A stretch of 64,000 bases of DNA from assembly GCA_008973525.1 (NCBI GenBank), contig WACJ01000048.1, forward strand, positions 124,001 through 188,000. The letters are read 5' to 3'. The notes under the pieces were generated by a model that was not told the DNA's origin, did no database searches, and saw only the letters and a list, made by a program, of their open reading frames with translations. The stretch's first letter is position 1. Each line of letters starts with the position of its first letter. The stretch is from Stenopsyche tienmushanensis (Eukaryota; Arthropoda; Insecta; Trichoptera; Stenopsychidae). Positions 21,651 to 33,689 of this stretch are shown piece by piece. The translations under genes and the position numbers were made by a program.

Positions 21651-22639
21651 AAATATTTATTTATTAGGAAACAATCAAAATAATTCCCATTATTTTACCA
21701 TATTTAATAAGAGACACTTTAGCAATTTAAATGAGCATACATCTGTACTGTTATTATATGCAATTATGTGCATTAAGCATTAACATAAATGATTATAATC
21801 ATTAATTGTAAAGCTTTCATATATAAGCACTCTAATTATAAAATGTCTAAATTGAAACAAATTCGAATTTAATATGCTTACTGTGTAAAAGTTGAATATT
21901 TATAATGTAATTTGGAGACTTAATTTCGTTTACTATCCCACGTGAAATATTTCCACCGAATTTGTATGATGAATTTAGGGTAGGCGACGAACTTTGCATT
22001 TTTTTTTAATTTGGCATTTGGATGTTTCAATACTTTTATCGAAAAACTTCGCACAGAAAAGAGCGAATTCAATTTAGCCAAAGTAGGCAGTGTTTGATTA
22101 CGACGAAAGTTTTGATTCCGAATCTTGTTATCTTAAATTATAAACAAAGCGCTCGCGCTAATCTTTTGATATTTTAATATCAATCCCGAAAACTTGATAT
22201 TTAAAGCGTTCGCAGGGCTTAAATAACGATTTCATTAAAAGTTCGAGGGATCAATATGCCGGCCTATGGCGCATCCAGTGTAATTGATTAGGCCGATACC
22301 TTTGCACGAGTATACAAATTGCGGATACAACTTGAGCTTTGTCGAGGCCTCCGTGTGAATTTTCATAATAAATAATACAACAAATTCCAAAAAGTTTGCC
22401 AGGAAAATCCCCGACGGAATAATAATTCGGGCCTCGGGGCCTTTGAATGCCGATGCTTACAATTTGTCACGAGTACATGGATAAATTGTAATCGGTTTCG
22501 GTAACTATTATTTGAGTGATTCCCTGATCATGTAAGGCAAATTGAAAACAACCCCCAGGTGTTTTAACCCCAACGGAGAAGGGGATGAGAATTTGTACAC
22601 AATCGACGTTTCACTTCCTTCGACAACATATGCTATTGT
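21651..22639. other. Non-coding stretch with an island at about 22070-22570
   Basis: Single-copy-looking and less AT-rich in the island. No coding evidence. Confidence 0.35.
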
Positions 22640-22960
22640 TGTAAAGTTCTCATCATGGCAGCTATTGTCCATCTTTGATCGTTTTGCTCAACAAAAAAAT
22701 ATTTGTGGCAATGTTTAAATTGTCATGGACCTCCGTCCCAACTATTTTTGGATTTTGAGGTTTAGTGATACTCCCACGTCTCATCCCCTATTACGATGGA
22801 ATTCAAAAAAGCTTCTCATTCCTGTGTAAAACGATCCAAAAATTCAGTTATGCGATTTTGTTACGATGCTCCAGTGTTAGTATTCTGGACCGCCATTTCG
22901 CACAAAAATTTTTGTAAGCAAGTTTTTGCAAAAAAATATTAAAATGCCATTAAAATGATG
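22640..22960 (-). pseudogene. Mariner transposase relic related to the 11203 copy
   Basis: Nucleotide homology to 11345-11560 is plain: CCAAAAATTCAG / CCAAACATTCACG, CATTTCGCACAAAAATTTTTG / CATTTCGTACATAACTTCTTG, TCCCACGTCTCATCCCCTATTACGAT against CACCCACGTATTGTCCCCCATCACGAT (shown in part). On the minus strand GDETWEYH gives the intact first catalytic motif that is mutated in the 11203 copy, but stops and frameshifts break the rest. The C-terminal half is absent or unrecognisable. Confidence 0.75.
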
Positions 22961-24029
22961 ATAATTTTATCACTCACTCCTAGATCATAACATATCTAAA
23001 ATTCCTATTCAATCAATTGGATCCTAACTAGACTACATGAATATCTTCTATGAAGATTGCTTATATCCGATATGGATATGGCATTTAAGAAGAACAAAAA
23101 GTATAACTATACTATTGGTTATCGTATATATATATAAAAAAAACACTATTTGGAATCTATAACATTTTGTATAAAAGCGTATTTCTAAAATCTGTTTTGC
23201 TCCATTGTTCTTTGTACAATGTTCAGTTTTTTTTTTGCAGAACGTTTTAAACACTATTGCAGACATTAAGCTTTTAAAGCGTCTCTCAGTCTTTATAATT
23301 GTTTTTCAATAATCGAAACATATTTGTAGTATAAAAATACAATAGGAGAATGTATCTGTAATGTCGAATTTGAACTCATTCATTTCGGATACAAATCTAT
23401 AGACGATGTGATTAGTGATTACATTTTGAAAATAATATAATTATTTTATTTTGTTGAAAAATTGTAGCACATTTACAGAAAAGGGCATAATTTTAGAACT
23501 GACGTTTTCTGGAGGATAAGTCGTCTTTTCTCAGCTATTCTTTAGCTCGATTTGTACTTTAGATATCCTGAATAAACCTACTGTCTTTTATATTATTTCT
23601 ATTTATCTTTCGATACCTCTTCTTCGGTCCAATTAACGATAAATGGACCAAGTGGAACATCTGACTGTCGTATCAGGGCATAGCAGAAGGAGTTGATCGC
23701 CCTTAGGGTCCCTCTATCTAATGATATAAAGCGAATACTGATACAAAACATTTCAACAATACCAAATATCGAATTGGATTCACAGTATAAACCATCAATT
23801 GCTTTTAATTAATTCTTAAATTGTAGATATATTTGTCTAACGTCAGTCAAAAGTGAGACTCAGATCATTAAATTAAAATACCTGGTTTATTGTGTTGCTG
23901 TTTCATATTTTCTACTCGTTCTAATGGTTCATCATAGTAGCATCTTTTTTCGATGAGTTGTTTTAATCTTATGTATAAAATTCATATTTGTGGACAAACG
24001 TATCAATTCAAATTTAATATCTCTCTCTT
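22961..24029. other. Stretch without recognised features
   Basis: AT-rich with a short (TA)n near 23126. No supported gene or repeat. Confidence 0.35.
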
Positions 24030-24335
24030 CTCTAAATAATACTATTTATTCCACACGAGAGAGAGATTTGGCTGCAGGAGGGACGACTTCCCGCAGCCAA
24101 GGCTAACCGACGACTCTCCCGCCTCCTGCGCGTCACTCCCCAACCGACAATAGTGCAAAAAATGACCCATCGGTATGCAGGCGCAATGCCTCCGTAGGGC
24201 CACAAGAGATGGCGCTGTTAAAATAAAAAATTGCACCTGAAGAGAGAGAGGGAAGATGTCGCTGTTAATCTGGTGAATTAAATCTGTTCAGATTAACAGC
24301 GCTATTATGTGGGGATGGTAAATCGCCTACGCTAC
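24030..24335 (-). mobile_element. LTR-like repeat, family A, 5' two thirds
   Basis: Minus-strand copy starting GTAGCGTAGGCGATTTACC at 24335 and running through the AATAAA (24045-24052) to about 24030, where it is truncated. It preserves the uninterrupted GCGCTG-TTAA-AAT site (24213-24223) that proves the insertion at 378-1108. It also has a perfect 13 bp inverted repeat, CGCTGTTAATCTG (24260-24272) with CAGATTAACAGCG (24289-24301). Confidence 0.65.
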
Positions 24336-24364
24336 CTACAGTGACATCTTAAATAAATGCATTT

Positions 24365-24412
24365 GAATAAATATCTGGGTTATTTCTTTATAGAAAACCC
24401 AGATATTTATTC
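24365..24412. repeat. Perfect 17 bp inverted repeat with 14 nt loop
   Basis: GAATAAATATCTGGGTT (24365-24381) is exactly complementary to AACCCAGATATTTATTC (24396-24412). It lies 30 bp beyond the end of a family A copy. It could be a tiny foldback element or a chance palindrome; no second copy was found. Confidence 0.7.
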
Positions 24413-24533
24413 TAACTAGGTTCAAAATGTTAAAAAAAAACACCTATAAGATTTTGATTTCAATTTTCTATATTTAAGTTATGCATGAAACTTAGAAGAA
24501 GCAATTTTTAATACGCTTATTTTATACATTATA

Positions 24534-24690
24534 CAGGCTGCAGCAGAGAAACTACCTTATTTTAAAAATAAATAACAAAAACAGTATAGAAGATATTAGC
24601 TTAATTATTTTTTCATGTCACAGAGAAACACTTAAAGTTTTTATTTATTTTATTTTAAAAATTATATAATTAAAGTGGCACCATCCTGCT
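24534..24690 (+). repeat. Family D MITE, left part
   Basis: After TA the sequence starts CAGGCTGCAGCAGAGAAAC, continues TACCTTATTTTAAAAATAAA and the CACAGAGAAACACTTAAAG block, as at 35762 and 39998. The right end is missing. Confidence 0.6.
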
Positions 24691-27273
24691 GAAATCAGAC
24701 ATCCCTCATATTAATTTCATTAAGTTTTGGTTAAAAAAAACTCCCCAATCAGGGAAGTTCTCCTCATGGAGATCGCCTAGGACAGAGCTGTTAAACTCAA
24801 AGGTCCTCTGGACCCATTTAGCTCTCAATAAGCCCGGGTTTTTATTACGATTTCACTATTATGCGGCATCAGGGCACAGAAAAGACTCAGTTTTTCAATT
24901 GATGATATTTCAACCACGACTTCTACATGCCGCATATAAGAATATCATGTTTTTCAAAGGATGAATATATTCTTTGAGCACTTTTATAGATCCTTTTCTA
25001 CTTCAGGGGCAATACTGCTAGCAGTGATTTCTTTCAAATCTGATTATGTTCGTTCGTTGAGTGTTAGTTTTTTAGTATTATGTTCGTTTTGTTGGCTGTT
25101 GATCTAATCTGTTCAATGTTTTCGGATGTCTTGACGGTTCCTGAACTTCCAGATTTTTTTCTGCACATCACTGGTTTTCTTAAAGCTGTCTATGTATAAA
25201 ATTATCGATTTCCAATCGAAATGTTTTGATTTATACAGTTTGCTTGAATAACATGTTATATTGTCTTTTCATTGTTTGGCAATTTTCATCGTTTATTTCC
25301 ACGTATGGTTCTTGTTACATTGATTTTAATAAGATGATAAACAGTAGTATTAAGGATAATTTATTTATACCAAGAATTTCAATTTAAAACGCAATATTTT
25401 GTCGTTAGTTGCTTAACATGCTTTTAAGTAGGACAACAACGTAAAAAACACATTTAATTCATTTCAAATATAAGAGAATCTTCCCCTTGAGAGCGCCTTC
25501 TCCATTTAAGACATAATTTCTTGGACATGCAAAGAAAAATAATCTCAGCTTTATATTCCTTCGCTTTCTCAACGAGAAGGCCATTTTATCACTAAGCCGA
25601 GCCCTTAAAGAGGAACGGCACATTGTTGTGCAGATTCATACAGGGAACAAGACGCTCCTGATATTTAGCGTGGGCGGGCAATTTAAACGAAATGAATGCT
25701 TCGATTTGAATAACCGGTATGAAATGATTTAGACGCTGGCAATAAATTCGTGCGATAATGGGAATGTATTGAATGCATTGGGAACCACATTCGCCGTACA
25801 GGCCCTGCTAATGTACTATTCGCATAAATCTCTCACCGAGATTAATGATAATTGATGAAACAACGGAAGAAAATGGCGATGAGATTAAATTCGGCACGCT
25901 GCTGGGGAAAATATATAAGTATTAATATTTGTGTTTCTTGTAAGTGAAAGCTCGACCTACATACCTTTTCTTATCAGGGAGTGCTTTCTCCGATCGTATT
26001 TTGGAGAGCCTGAAGCAAGTTGGTAGCTGACGAGGGTAGTGGAGCTTTTGTGAATGTAAAACCCGATGTATAACTTTTTGGAGTTTGATTGAATTTTACG
26101 ATTTGAAAAGTGATAGTTATCTCGGGACGTGTGATACCTGGGGGATGCTTAAAAACTGGAGTCGAATTTTCATTTTGCCATAATATATTACACCCTTACT
26201 CGTATTCGATGAAAAGTTGTTTAGATCAGTAGACGTTGTTTGTGATTAAATTTCGGTTTTTATAAGGCGTAAACAAATAATTTCAAATATTGAATGATAG
26301 ATGGAATTCAATTGTTATAGATTACAATGAAGATCAATCAACCGATGATATTATCTGAATGTTATATCTCTCACTGTCCGGTTATATGCTATATCCATTC
26401 AGATATAGGAATTTTATTTATTTATATAGATGGGAGTACTATATGAAAAGACAACCGAAAACGTTATAGGAAAAAACTCCATAGAAGTGCACGCTATAGA
26501 AGAGCTTACTGTTTGATTTTTATGATATGATTTTTTGGCAAAATTCGCTCCTTTTACGATTTATTCGGGATATGAAATATTGTAATGAAATATGATTATA
26601 TTTTTGCTATTGCTAGTGTATATTTATTAAAGTAATGTTGTAGTTATATTCTAGGTAACATTTGATATTATATTGTAGAATATGGTTCGTAATCGGCTAA
26701 TAGATGGCACCACTGGGCTTTGTCGCGTTAGTCGCCCATAAATATTATAAATATAATTATTAAATTGATGTGGATTTATGAGCTTTTCGGAATTTCCCCA
26801 ACGTATTCCAGACAAATAACCCGACGAGTCATTTCGTCGGAGTGATTTCATTACTCTCCGCAAACAGATCGATTACATCAATAAATAATGTTGCGTCGAT
26901 TTGTGCGAAGTAGACTGAAGACGTATCGATACGTTTACGTCTTAATGTCAAGTGTTTTAGTCTAGGTATTCCCGAAAGCAAACAACTCCAGGAATCCGGT
27001 AGGAAAGATCAGGAATCCGTAATTGAAATTGGCAAAAGTGATTGTTACACATTACGGGAACACGTCTGACTAATGTCCAGGCGGTCAATCCCGTGTCGAT
27101 CGATGGCACACTCTTAAAAACGTCTACAATGTGTAATTACATTCCACACAGTCAACATATTGTGTAGAGTATGAAAATTATTTATTTAATTTAAGCAATA
27201 CATATTGATCTTTTAAACCTGAGCGCTAAATAATTGATGGGCTGATTGATCATCCGTACAAATCCAATTATCT
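24691..27273. other. Non-coding stretch with an island at about 25500-25900
   Basis: No gene is supported. The island is less AT-rich and single-copy-looking. The 70-codon frame at 26651-26863 has no domain. Confidence 0.35.
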
Positions 27274-27322
27274 GTCAGGATTGTTGCAGCGTGTATGAAG
27301 CTTGTATATAAATAAATTGAAG
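27274..27322 (+). repeat. Family B short fragment
   Basis: GCAGCGTGTATGAAGCTTG followed by TATATAAATAAATTGAA matches 18288-18328. Too short to say more. Confidence 0.45.
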
Positions 27323-28004
27323 GGGGAAAACCCTTTAATTCCATTGAAATATCAACATACATTGCTGCTGAGATATTTAATAACGACTAGAGCTTCATTC
27401 TGAAGATGATGAATATATTAAATATAATAATTGGCATCTACTGTAAAATCTTTGCTGAAAATACCGATGAAGCGCGGGTAACGAGATAGAACCGTAAGAT
27501 TCTTTTTGAGATAAAAGCAACTCGTATAGCCCGAAAACAACAGTTAGTCGAAGATAATCAACTTTTTGAGAAAGCTGAAGATCTATTATATGCACCTGGA
27601 ATCATTGATTGATCGGTAAGTCACTAAAATAGATAGTTTTATCGCATTGAAACTTTAAACGAGATTATGTCGAAACTACATTTTCATAATGTTCTCCAGT
27701 TGTAGCTTAAAAAGTTGTTGATCGATCTGACTGAAATTTTGGCTCCTTTCTCACTATAATATTATCTAGTCAATTGAGCTAAATTTTTAAGGTTTTCGCG
27801 TAAATAAATGATTTTTTTGGGGTAAAAATTATCAAGAAAATGGTAAAAAATTTTGAAAGTTTAACTAAAAAGTCTACTAAATTTTTAATTTTATACTTTT
27901 TTAAATTTTTATAGCTTAGTTGACTGCCTACATATATTAAAAATCAAAAAATATTTCTGTTTGAGTTTTATTTGAGTCAATTGGATTTTATACGGGTGCA
28001 AATT
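27323..28004. other. Stretch without recognised genes
   Basis: AT-rich sequence upstream of the mariner relic on its 3' side. It may be part of the same element, but I cannot match it. Confidence 0.3.
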
Positions 28005-28235
28005 CAAATTTCAATGCAAAATTTGCCAAGTTGAAGTCGCAAAACGGCCAAGTTCTTGTGAACGTCGAGAAATTGACTGCCTCGCGTTGTTCCGTACACT
28101 CTCATGCACAGCGGCGATGTTTTCAGCAGACATTGCGTTTCGCTGACGTACAGACATTGGTTGATTATTTATCCAATTGATTGATTCAAATTTGGCCACC
28201 AAACGTCAAATAGTCGACTCGGTAGGACGATTGTG
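28005..28235 (-). pseudogene. Mariner-like (DUF4817-type) transposase N-terminal domain relic
   Basis: On the minus strand PTESTI then a stop, then RLVAKFESINWI, and ENIAAVHESVRNNARQSI with SRRSQELGRFATSTWQILH. This is the typical insect pattern P(S/T)..TI.RLV.KFE.TGSV...ENI..V..SV...P..SI.RRSQ.LG.S..S...IL of DNA-binding regions in mariner-like transposases. One stop lies in the first motif and the catalytic domain does not follow. It probably belongs to the same broad group as the C-terminal relics at 9690 and 14880, but a joint origin cannot be shown. Confidence 0.75.
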
Positions 28236-29866
28236 ATGAGGATAATAATCATATAATGCGCAGAACGTTTCTCAAATAGATCACTGATGGTCTCTATTGA
28301 ATGATCTTGGATGAAATTCGGATCATCATCTTTTGAAATATTTCCAAAAGAAAGTTATGATCATTTTTAATAATTATCATATTTTATAATTTTCTTAGTA
28401 TTATTGAAATAATATAAAGAATTATACATTTGATATTTAAGTGAAGAGATAAAATTGAAGTAAAAATAAGTACGGTGCTATCAGTTATTTATCATAAGTT
28501 GTGCATAAATGGTGCGAATTTAGTAACACTTGATCTGGCATTTCTCAATAATAGATCTATAACTTTAGATGTAAAATCAAAAATTATTTATCATCAAAAT
28601 GTAAGCGATTTATTACAGAATTGCATCTCAATCAATGTCGTTGGTTGTGACCTATTGACATGCTTGCCCCAATTGGCACAAACCAGGATTTTATCTGGCA
28701 CGGGAAATAAAATTGGTTGCACGCTCTGACACACACTCCTATTGAATTTCTTCCTGTTTTTTTTTGTAAAGTTGGCACAATACCATAAAGACATCATAGG
28801 TGGACGGCAATAATTCAAGTCTGCAGAGATTTTAAAACTTGGCACTAAATCTTCAGGGCATTCACTGCAACCGGAAATTATTACACAAGCGAAGAAGATG
28901 GCCTGTCAAAATTTAATCTGGCTACATCTATACTGCATTCCAAGAAGTTTCTTATTAAAAATACGTTTGTAAATGTTGGCATAGTGACTTGGTTATTGGA
29001 TTATTATTGTAGAGCTTCGGGCTCAAATATTAAGATGGCTAATTAAGTCGGGCATCCTTGGGAAAGTCTCCCATGGAGACGGCAATCGCTCGACGAATGT
29101 ACACATAATAATATGGGAAAGCCTATATAAAATCATGTTTTTATCTTTGAAAGGCAAATTTGTAAGAATACAAATCAAATAAGTGCCGACATGTTCGAGC
29201 AATACCTGCTATCAAATTAAATATTAATTTTAGGGTATTCTTCGGAGAAGAAGATTCCTTTCAATGCTTTACATTCTTTTATAAATGGCATTTATAAATG
29301 AAATATCCCATCGATATGAATTTTCAATTTATATTTATTTATAAAAAGGGAATAAAACGAAACGGAGGACGAATCAATGCTTTAAAGCGACACATTTTTT
29401 ATCATACGACTGTGATACTTTTTTGTATGAAATGGCTGTGATTTTCAATTATAACAAAAATGTAATTCCAAATCTGTCTCAATTTAAAATTCGTTTGTCC
29501 TGGATGGAATTTTCTAAATACTCGAACGACCGGTTGATTGACGTATAATGAAATTTAGCAAATTTTCCGTGGATCAAATTTGCCGTTTTAATTGACTTTC
29601 TAATTGATTCTAATACACATTTACGTGACCGTTTCATTTGGTCTTGAGTAATCCAAGTGTATGATGATTTGCACATCCCACCAAGCACACAAGATTACCT
29701 TTTTCGGGATTAAGACGGATTTACGGTTTGAAATGGGTTTATCCTTTTGAGACAACGTCTGCTTTTAAGATTTAAAAATATCATAAGCTATCCACTTTTC
29801 GTTCTCAAATACATTCTGATGAAGAAAATTATTTTCTCACTTGATTATAAGGAATTGCATGTGTAA
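28236..29866. other. Stretch without recognised features
   Basis: Frames at 28475-28729 and 28594-28845 overlap on opposite strands and show no domain. No repeat match was found. Confidence 0.35.
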
Positions 29867-30066
29867 TACACCATTCAATAAATCCGTAGGATGACTAATA
29901 AAACAACAAGTTTCAGGGAAAATTTGATTTTATTCGTCAACATAATTAGGGGTTGGTTTTTGTGTAATTTCTTCCATCAAAGGTACCAATAACGCCATAT
30001 AATATTCGGTATTGATGGTTCTTCCTTTCTTCTGCGTCATCCTACGAACTTATTGAGTGATGTGTT
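29867..30066 (-). mobile_element. Mariner-derived MITE with TCACTCAATAAGT-type ends
   Basis: Left end ATTCAATAAATCCGTAGGAT and right end (reverse-complemented) CACTCAATAAGTTCGTAGGA are inverted repeats. The same terminus occurs at 49563-49690 and 51822. Inside, the minus strand encodes KKGRTINTEYYMALL then VPLMEEITQKP, like the KGKTI..EYY..LL..L...I..K segment between the second and third catalytic Asp of mariner transposases. It is joined directly to the terminus, so this is an internal-deletion copy. Confidence 0.75.
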
Positions 30067-30560
30067 ATATCCTCTATTCTTTGTTGTGGATAATTCATTT
30101 CACTTTGCTAAAAAGAGTTCATCAATATTATATCGTGATTAATGCAACTTCAAGTTTTTATAATGATTCTACAATATTTTGGTGTGAATTTGGTGTGATC
30201 TTATAATCGAAATTTGAGGTTTTTCAGGAACTGGATACATCCAATTAGTTTATATTTTCTAATTTTAACAATTGGAGCCAGCTCTTACATCACCACAAAG
30301 GTCATCAATAATTTAGAACAGATGTTCACGACCTATGATTCGCGACCCAAATTTGAGTCGCCGTGGCTTCCAGGATGAGTTGCCACAGCTTTTCAAAGAA
30401 ATAAACTGTTTGATTGCTTGAGGTGAAGGTGAAGTTCTGGAAAAAAAAATAGAAAACCACAAGTTTTAACTCCTTTTTAATATTAAACTTGCTTTAGAAG
30501 TTAAAAATGTCGAACAATAGAAGTCAAAGACTTGAAGTTTTTAAAATAATTTCCATTTTA
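30067..30560. other. Stretch without supported gene
   Basis: May hold further diverged mariner sequence outside the MITE (for example around 30290-30430), but no motif is clear enough to call. Confidence 0.3.
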
Positions 30561-30776
30561 TCTTGCGCGTCCATTGTTGTGGGTTCGATGATGACGCGTA
30601 GGAGGTGGGGAGTCGTTGGACGGCCTTGGCTGTGGAAGGACGTCCTTCCCACGGCCATATATTTATTTATCTCATGAGTAATAAATAATTTATCTAAGAC
30701 GATAGTCTTTCTATTCGACACCTATCCACCCAGCAACATAACGATCCGAGAGCAGAACGGACCGACGTGCAAGCGG
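30561..30776 (+). mobile_element. LTR-like repeat, family A, 3' half
   Basis: Keeps the GGCCTTGGCTGTGGAAGG block, an AATAAAT (30681-30687), and the tail with TTTCTATTCGACACC, CAGCAACATAACG and AGCAGAACGGACC. Truncated at both ends. Confidence 0.55.
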
Positions 30777-32240
30777 AAATTAAATCCTACATATTGACTT
30801 GACGATTATTAGCTGGAAGCTTGGGAATTGAAATCATACGAAGGGCAAAGATAACAGTTCTATCAGATGAATATAATCATACAAATTCTGCATAAAAATG
30901 ACAAATATTACATATATAACGCAAAAATCAACTAAACCCTTTTTTGCAAAAAACGTGTATCGATTCGAAATATACCGAAGTATTTGAATTGGTTCAATTC
31001 CGGTTCGAAGCTCTGATTGCAACAGGATTATGTCAGCATTGTTTAACTTTAAAAATTAAGTTAAGAGTCCCTGATTTGGGATTTTCCCCTGATTCATTTA
31101 CCGTACCAAGATAAAAAAAACACGGATAGACTTTGAGTTATTGATTTAAGTTCGAGTACTATTCTACTACTATTACATACTGTTATTTTTTCATAAATTT
31201 TATAACGTCCATTGATTTTCGTCAATTGTATGAAACACAACGCGTGAAACGCGGTGGGGCGTGGTTTAATCATATTGTTAACGCACTAAACGCGTTGACC
31301 CTTAGATATTGATCACTCTAATGTATTCGTGACCTACTTTTGTATGCCTTTCCAAATATTACTGACAGTTTATAAATACATTTTGGCTCCATTTTTAGAT
31401 CCACTTCAGTCATATTTCTTTATGACATATAAGAATTTATGCGCGATAAAAAGCATTGTTAGGCATAAAATAAGAACCGGATCTGCGTTCAAATTACGAG
31501 CTAGAAGTCAAATAACAGTTTAACGCCACAACCGCAAGGATACATTTTCTCACGTCGCTCATGGGATTAGGTTACCCATCAAATTTTCATGGAGTAATTA
31601 AATTCAAAGCCGACTTAATGAAACCCAACAGTCCATTGAGAGCGTTCCGACGTGCCAGACTCGCAGACAAACAAACATCGCCGAAGAACAAGACAACCGG
31701 AGAACTAACAAGAAGTAAGGCGAGCCCCGACCTCAGACGGGTATCGTAAATACAACTCCTTGGATGTTCCGGATCATCCCTTCTTCTCGCAGCCTTTTTA
31801 TCCTTCTTCCGGTCTGCCACCCCACTGGAACGGCAGGCAGTCAAAAGGTTTTCCTTCCATGCCCCCTCGCCGGAAAGCGTTATTATTTCATATCTCTTCA
31901 CAATATCTGCCCGAGCGATAAAATAAATATTTGACGGAGACAAAAACGGTTTGTTTAATTTTCATAGCGGATTGTCATCGTCTTATATACACCCGGTTGC
32001 TTTTTAGAAGGTAATCTAAAAATCAATAGCCAAAGTGATTTTACGTGGACGTTGAAGCGGCCATCAAGCGCGCCCTTTTACTTTGCAACTCTATCGATTA
32101 TGAATATATTTTCGGTTCTATGCCAAACGTTTATCATGAATATATACTTATTGTGCATCATTACATGATTATTATAGTCATATATAAGGGACTCATCATT
32201 GGTGATTTGCTATGTGTTTTCATAGAAAAATAAATATTTT
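30777..32240. other. Non-coding stretch with a CpG-bearing island at about 31540-31950
   Basis: Overlapping open frames (31561-31749 +, 31587-31943 -) lack domains. The + strand has a donor-like AAGAAGTAAGG near 31709, so an untranslated exon is conceivable, but there is no independent support. Confidence 0.3.
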
Positions 32241-32443
32241 TTAACCCCTTCAACGTCAAATTTGGGTCATCCGTAGTGACGCGATCTTGCAATTGCAATT
32301 TTACACAACACTGCAATTGGACATATCCGTCATTTTCTATTGAGGTTTGCTTAACTTTCACAATGCCGATATATTCGTCATACCCAGTTTGCATCGACTT
32401 TGGTCTTGACGGGTATATACGTCATATCCACTTAAGGGGTTAA
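32241..32443. mobile_element. TTAA-flanked MITE, 203 bp
   Basis: TTAA at 32241-32244 and 32440-32443, with TTAACCCCTT inverted at both ends. The right end reverse-complemented continues AAGTGGATATGACGTATATA, resembling TTAACCTGTTAAGTGG...GACGTATATA of the piggyBac-type element at 59011. So it is a related but distinct family. No coding content. Confidence 0.7.
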
Positions 32444-32491
32444 CACCTAAAAAAAAAGTCAGGGACATTTATTTGTTAATCAAAAATGTCT

Positions 32492-33664
32492 TTACATTTT
32501 CATAGATCTCGATGATTCGATAAAAAAACAACAAATGCAAAACCACGCAATTAATAAATACACATAAAATGTTTTTGTCAACGCCAATCTCATGTCATTC
32601 TCAACATTTAATTTATTTCTATTTTTTAAACGAAGAAGAGTTGAAAATCTACTCTCCCAGAAATATGTAGACACAAATGGAACTAAAGCTCGAAAGGCAA
32701 GCATCGTCATATTTGGGTATGAATGATACATATCACATCAGAATTGTGTGAGAAATTTTTCATTAAACATGTAACGTACCGAGGAATCATTCCGCAAATC
32801 TAAGAATTTATCTTGTAATTTATCGGGATTGGTGGTTAATTCAAGGGTAGCAAAAAATGGATTTCAATGTATGAGTTCATTTTCAAGGGATTCGAGATGC
32901 CCAGAAATCTCCTCCTTAAAATTTTCATTCATTTTGCATTCAGATTCATCTAACACACTGCAGAGCTTGGATAAAAATGTCCTGAAATTATCGGGACATA
33001 CGATAATATTAACTTCCTTTTCTTGAAGTTTTAGGTTAAGCCTATTTTGTTGTTCTTTTGAGCTAAGCTTTGTCGATAAACTTTACCAAAATGTCATGTT
33101 TCTCTTGCACTTCCAGGAGCAACTCGATTATCAATTAAAACACGATTCAAAACACTTCCTTTCGACAAGCAGCGTACTGCAGTGTAGATAATAATAACAT
33201 CGTTATCAGAATCCATGTCTTTGCACAGCTCTTTAAAAAAAACGGGTATTAAGGGCTCCAGATTTGATGTAATTTACGATTTTTATCAACGAATGAAGTA
33301 CCTCTTGCAGATGAGTTAGAAGAGTCTTACTGATCTGGTGAATCATGCAATTTGCTTGGGGAGCTACTTCTTTTACTTTTTTCTGAAAGTCCGATTTTGA
33401 TTCAAGCATATATGATGCACCATCCGTACAAACCCCACACAAGTTTTTTCCACTTAATATTCTAGTCTCAAAAACGGAATTTATCTTCTTTATAATATCT
33501 TCACTTTTTGTAGTAGTTTCAATTCCATTATAAAATAGGTACTCTTCTTTGATATTATCTGAATTAATATATTTCATGAAGACGAGCAACTGAGCACACG
33601 AGCTTATGTCAGTTGATTCATCGACTTGAAAAGAAGACAGCGGTGAAACCATGATTAAATTCAA
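32492..33664 (-). pseudogene. hAT-family transposase, broken (ZBED5/SCAND3-like)
   Basis: Minus strand, N- to C-terminal. FQVDESTDISSCAQLLVFMK at the start is the hAT catalytic FxLQLDESTD motif; the Asp are kept. Then GVCTDGASYMLESKS, with the second catalytic region (C.DGA..M), and CMIHQISKTLLTHL (the CxxH-type motif, with the usual HR as HQ). After a frameshift near 33235 come DMDSDNDVIIIYTAVRCLSK and RVLIDNRVAP. After another break there are FLSKLCSVLDE and LENELIHWNPFFA. The last piece (32731-32492) has the C-terminal dimerisation region: FWESRFSTLLRLKNRNKLNV then ENDMRLALT. At least two frame breaks and stops make it non-functional. The zinc-finger N terminus is missing; a mariner relic abuts at 33690. 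Confidence 0.85.
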
Positions 33665-33689
33665 AATCTACTCTAATGTCTAGATTTTG

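Noticed and set aside
31278..31302. TTAACGCACTAAACGCG as another piggyBac-type end
   Set aside because: Weak resemblance to the TTAACRCRTTCC termini and no inverted partner in range.
31587..31943. 118-codon minus-strand frame
   Set aside because: No domain; overlaps an open + strand frame in the same CpG-bearing island.
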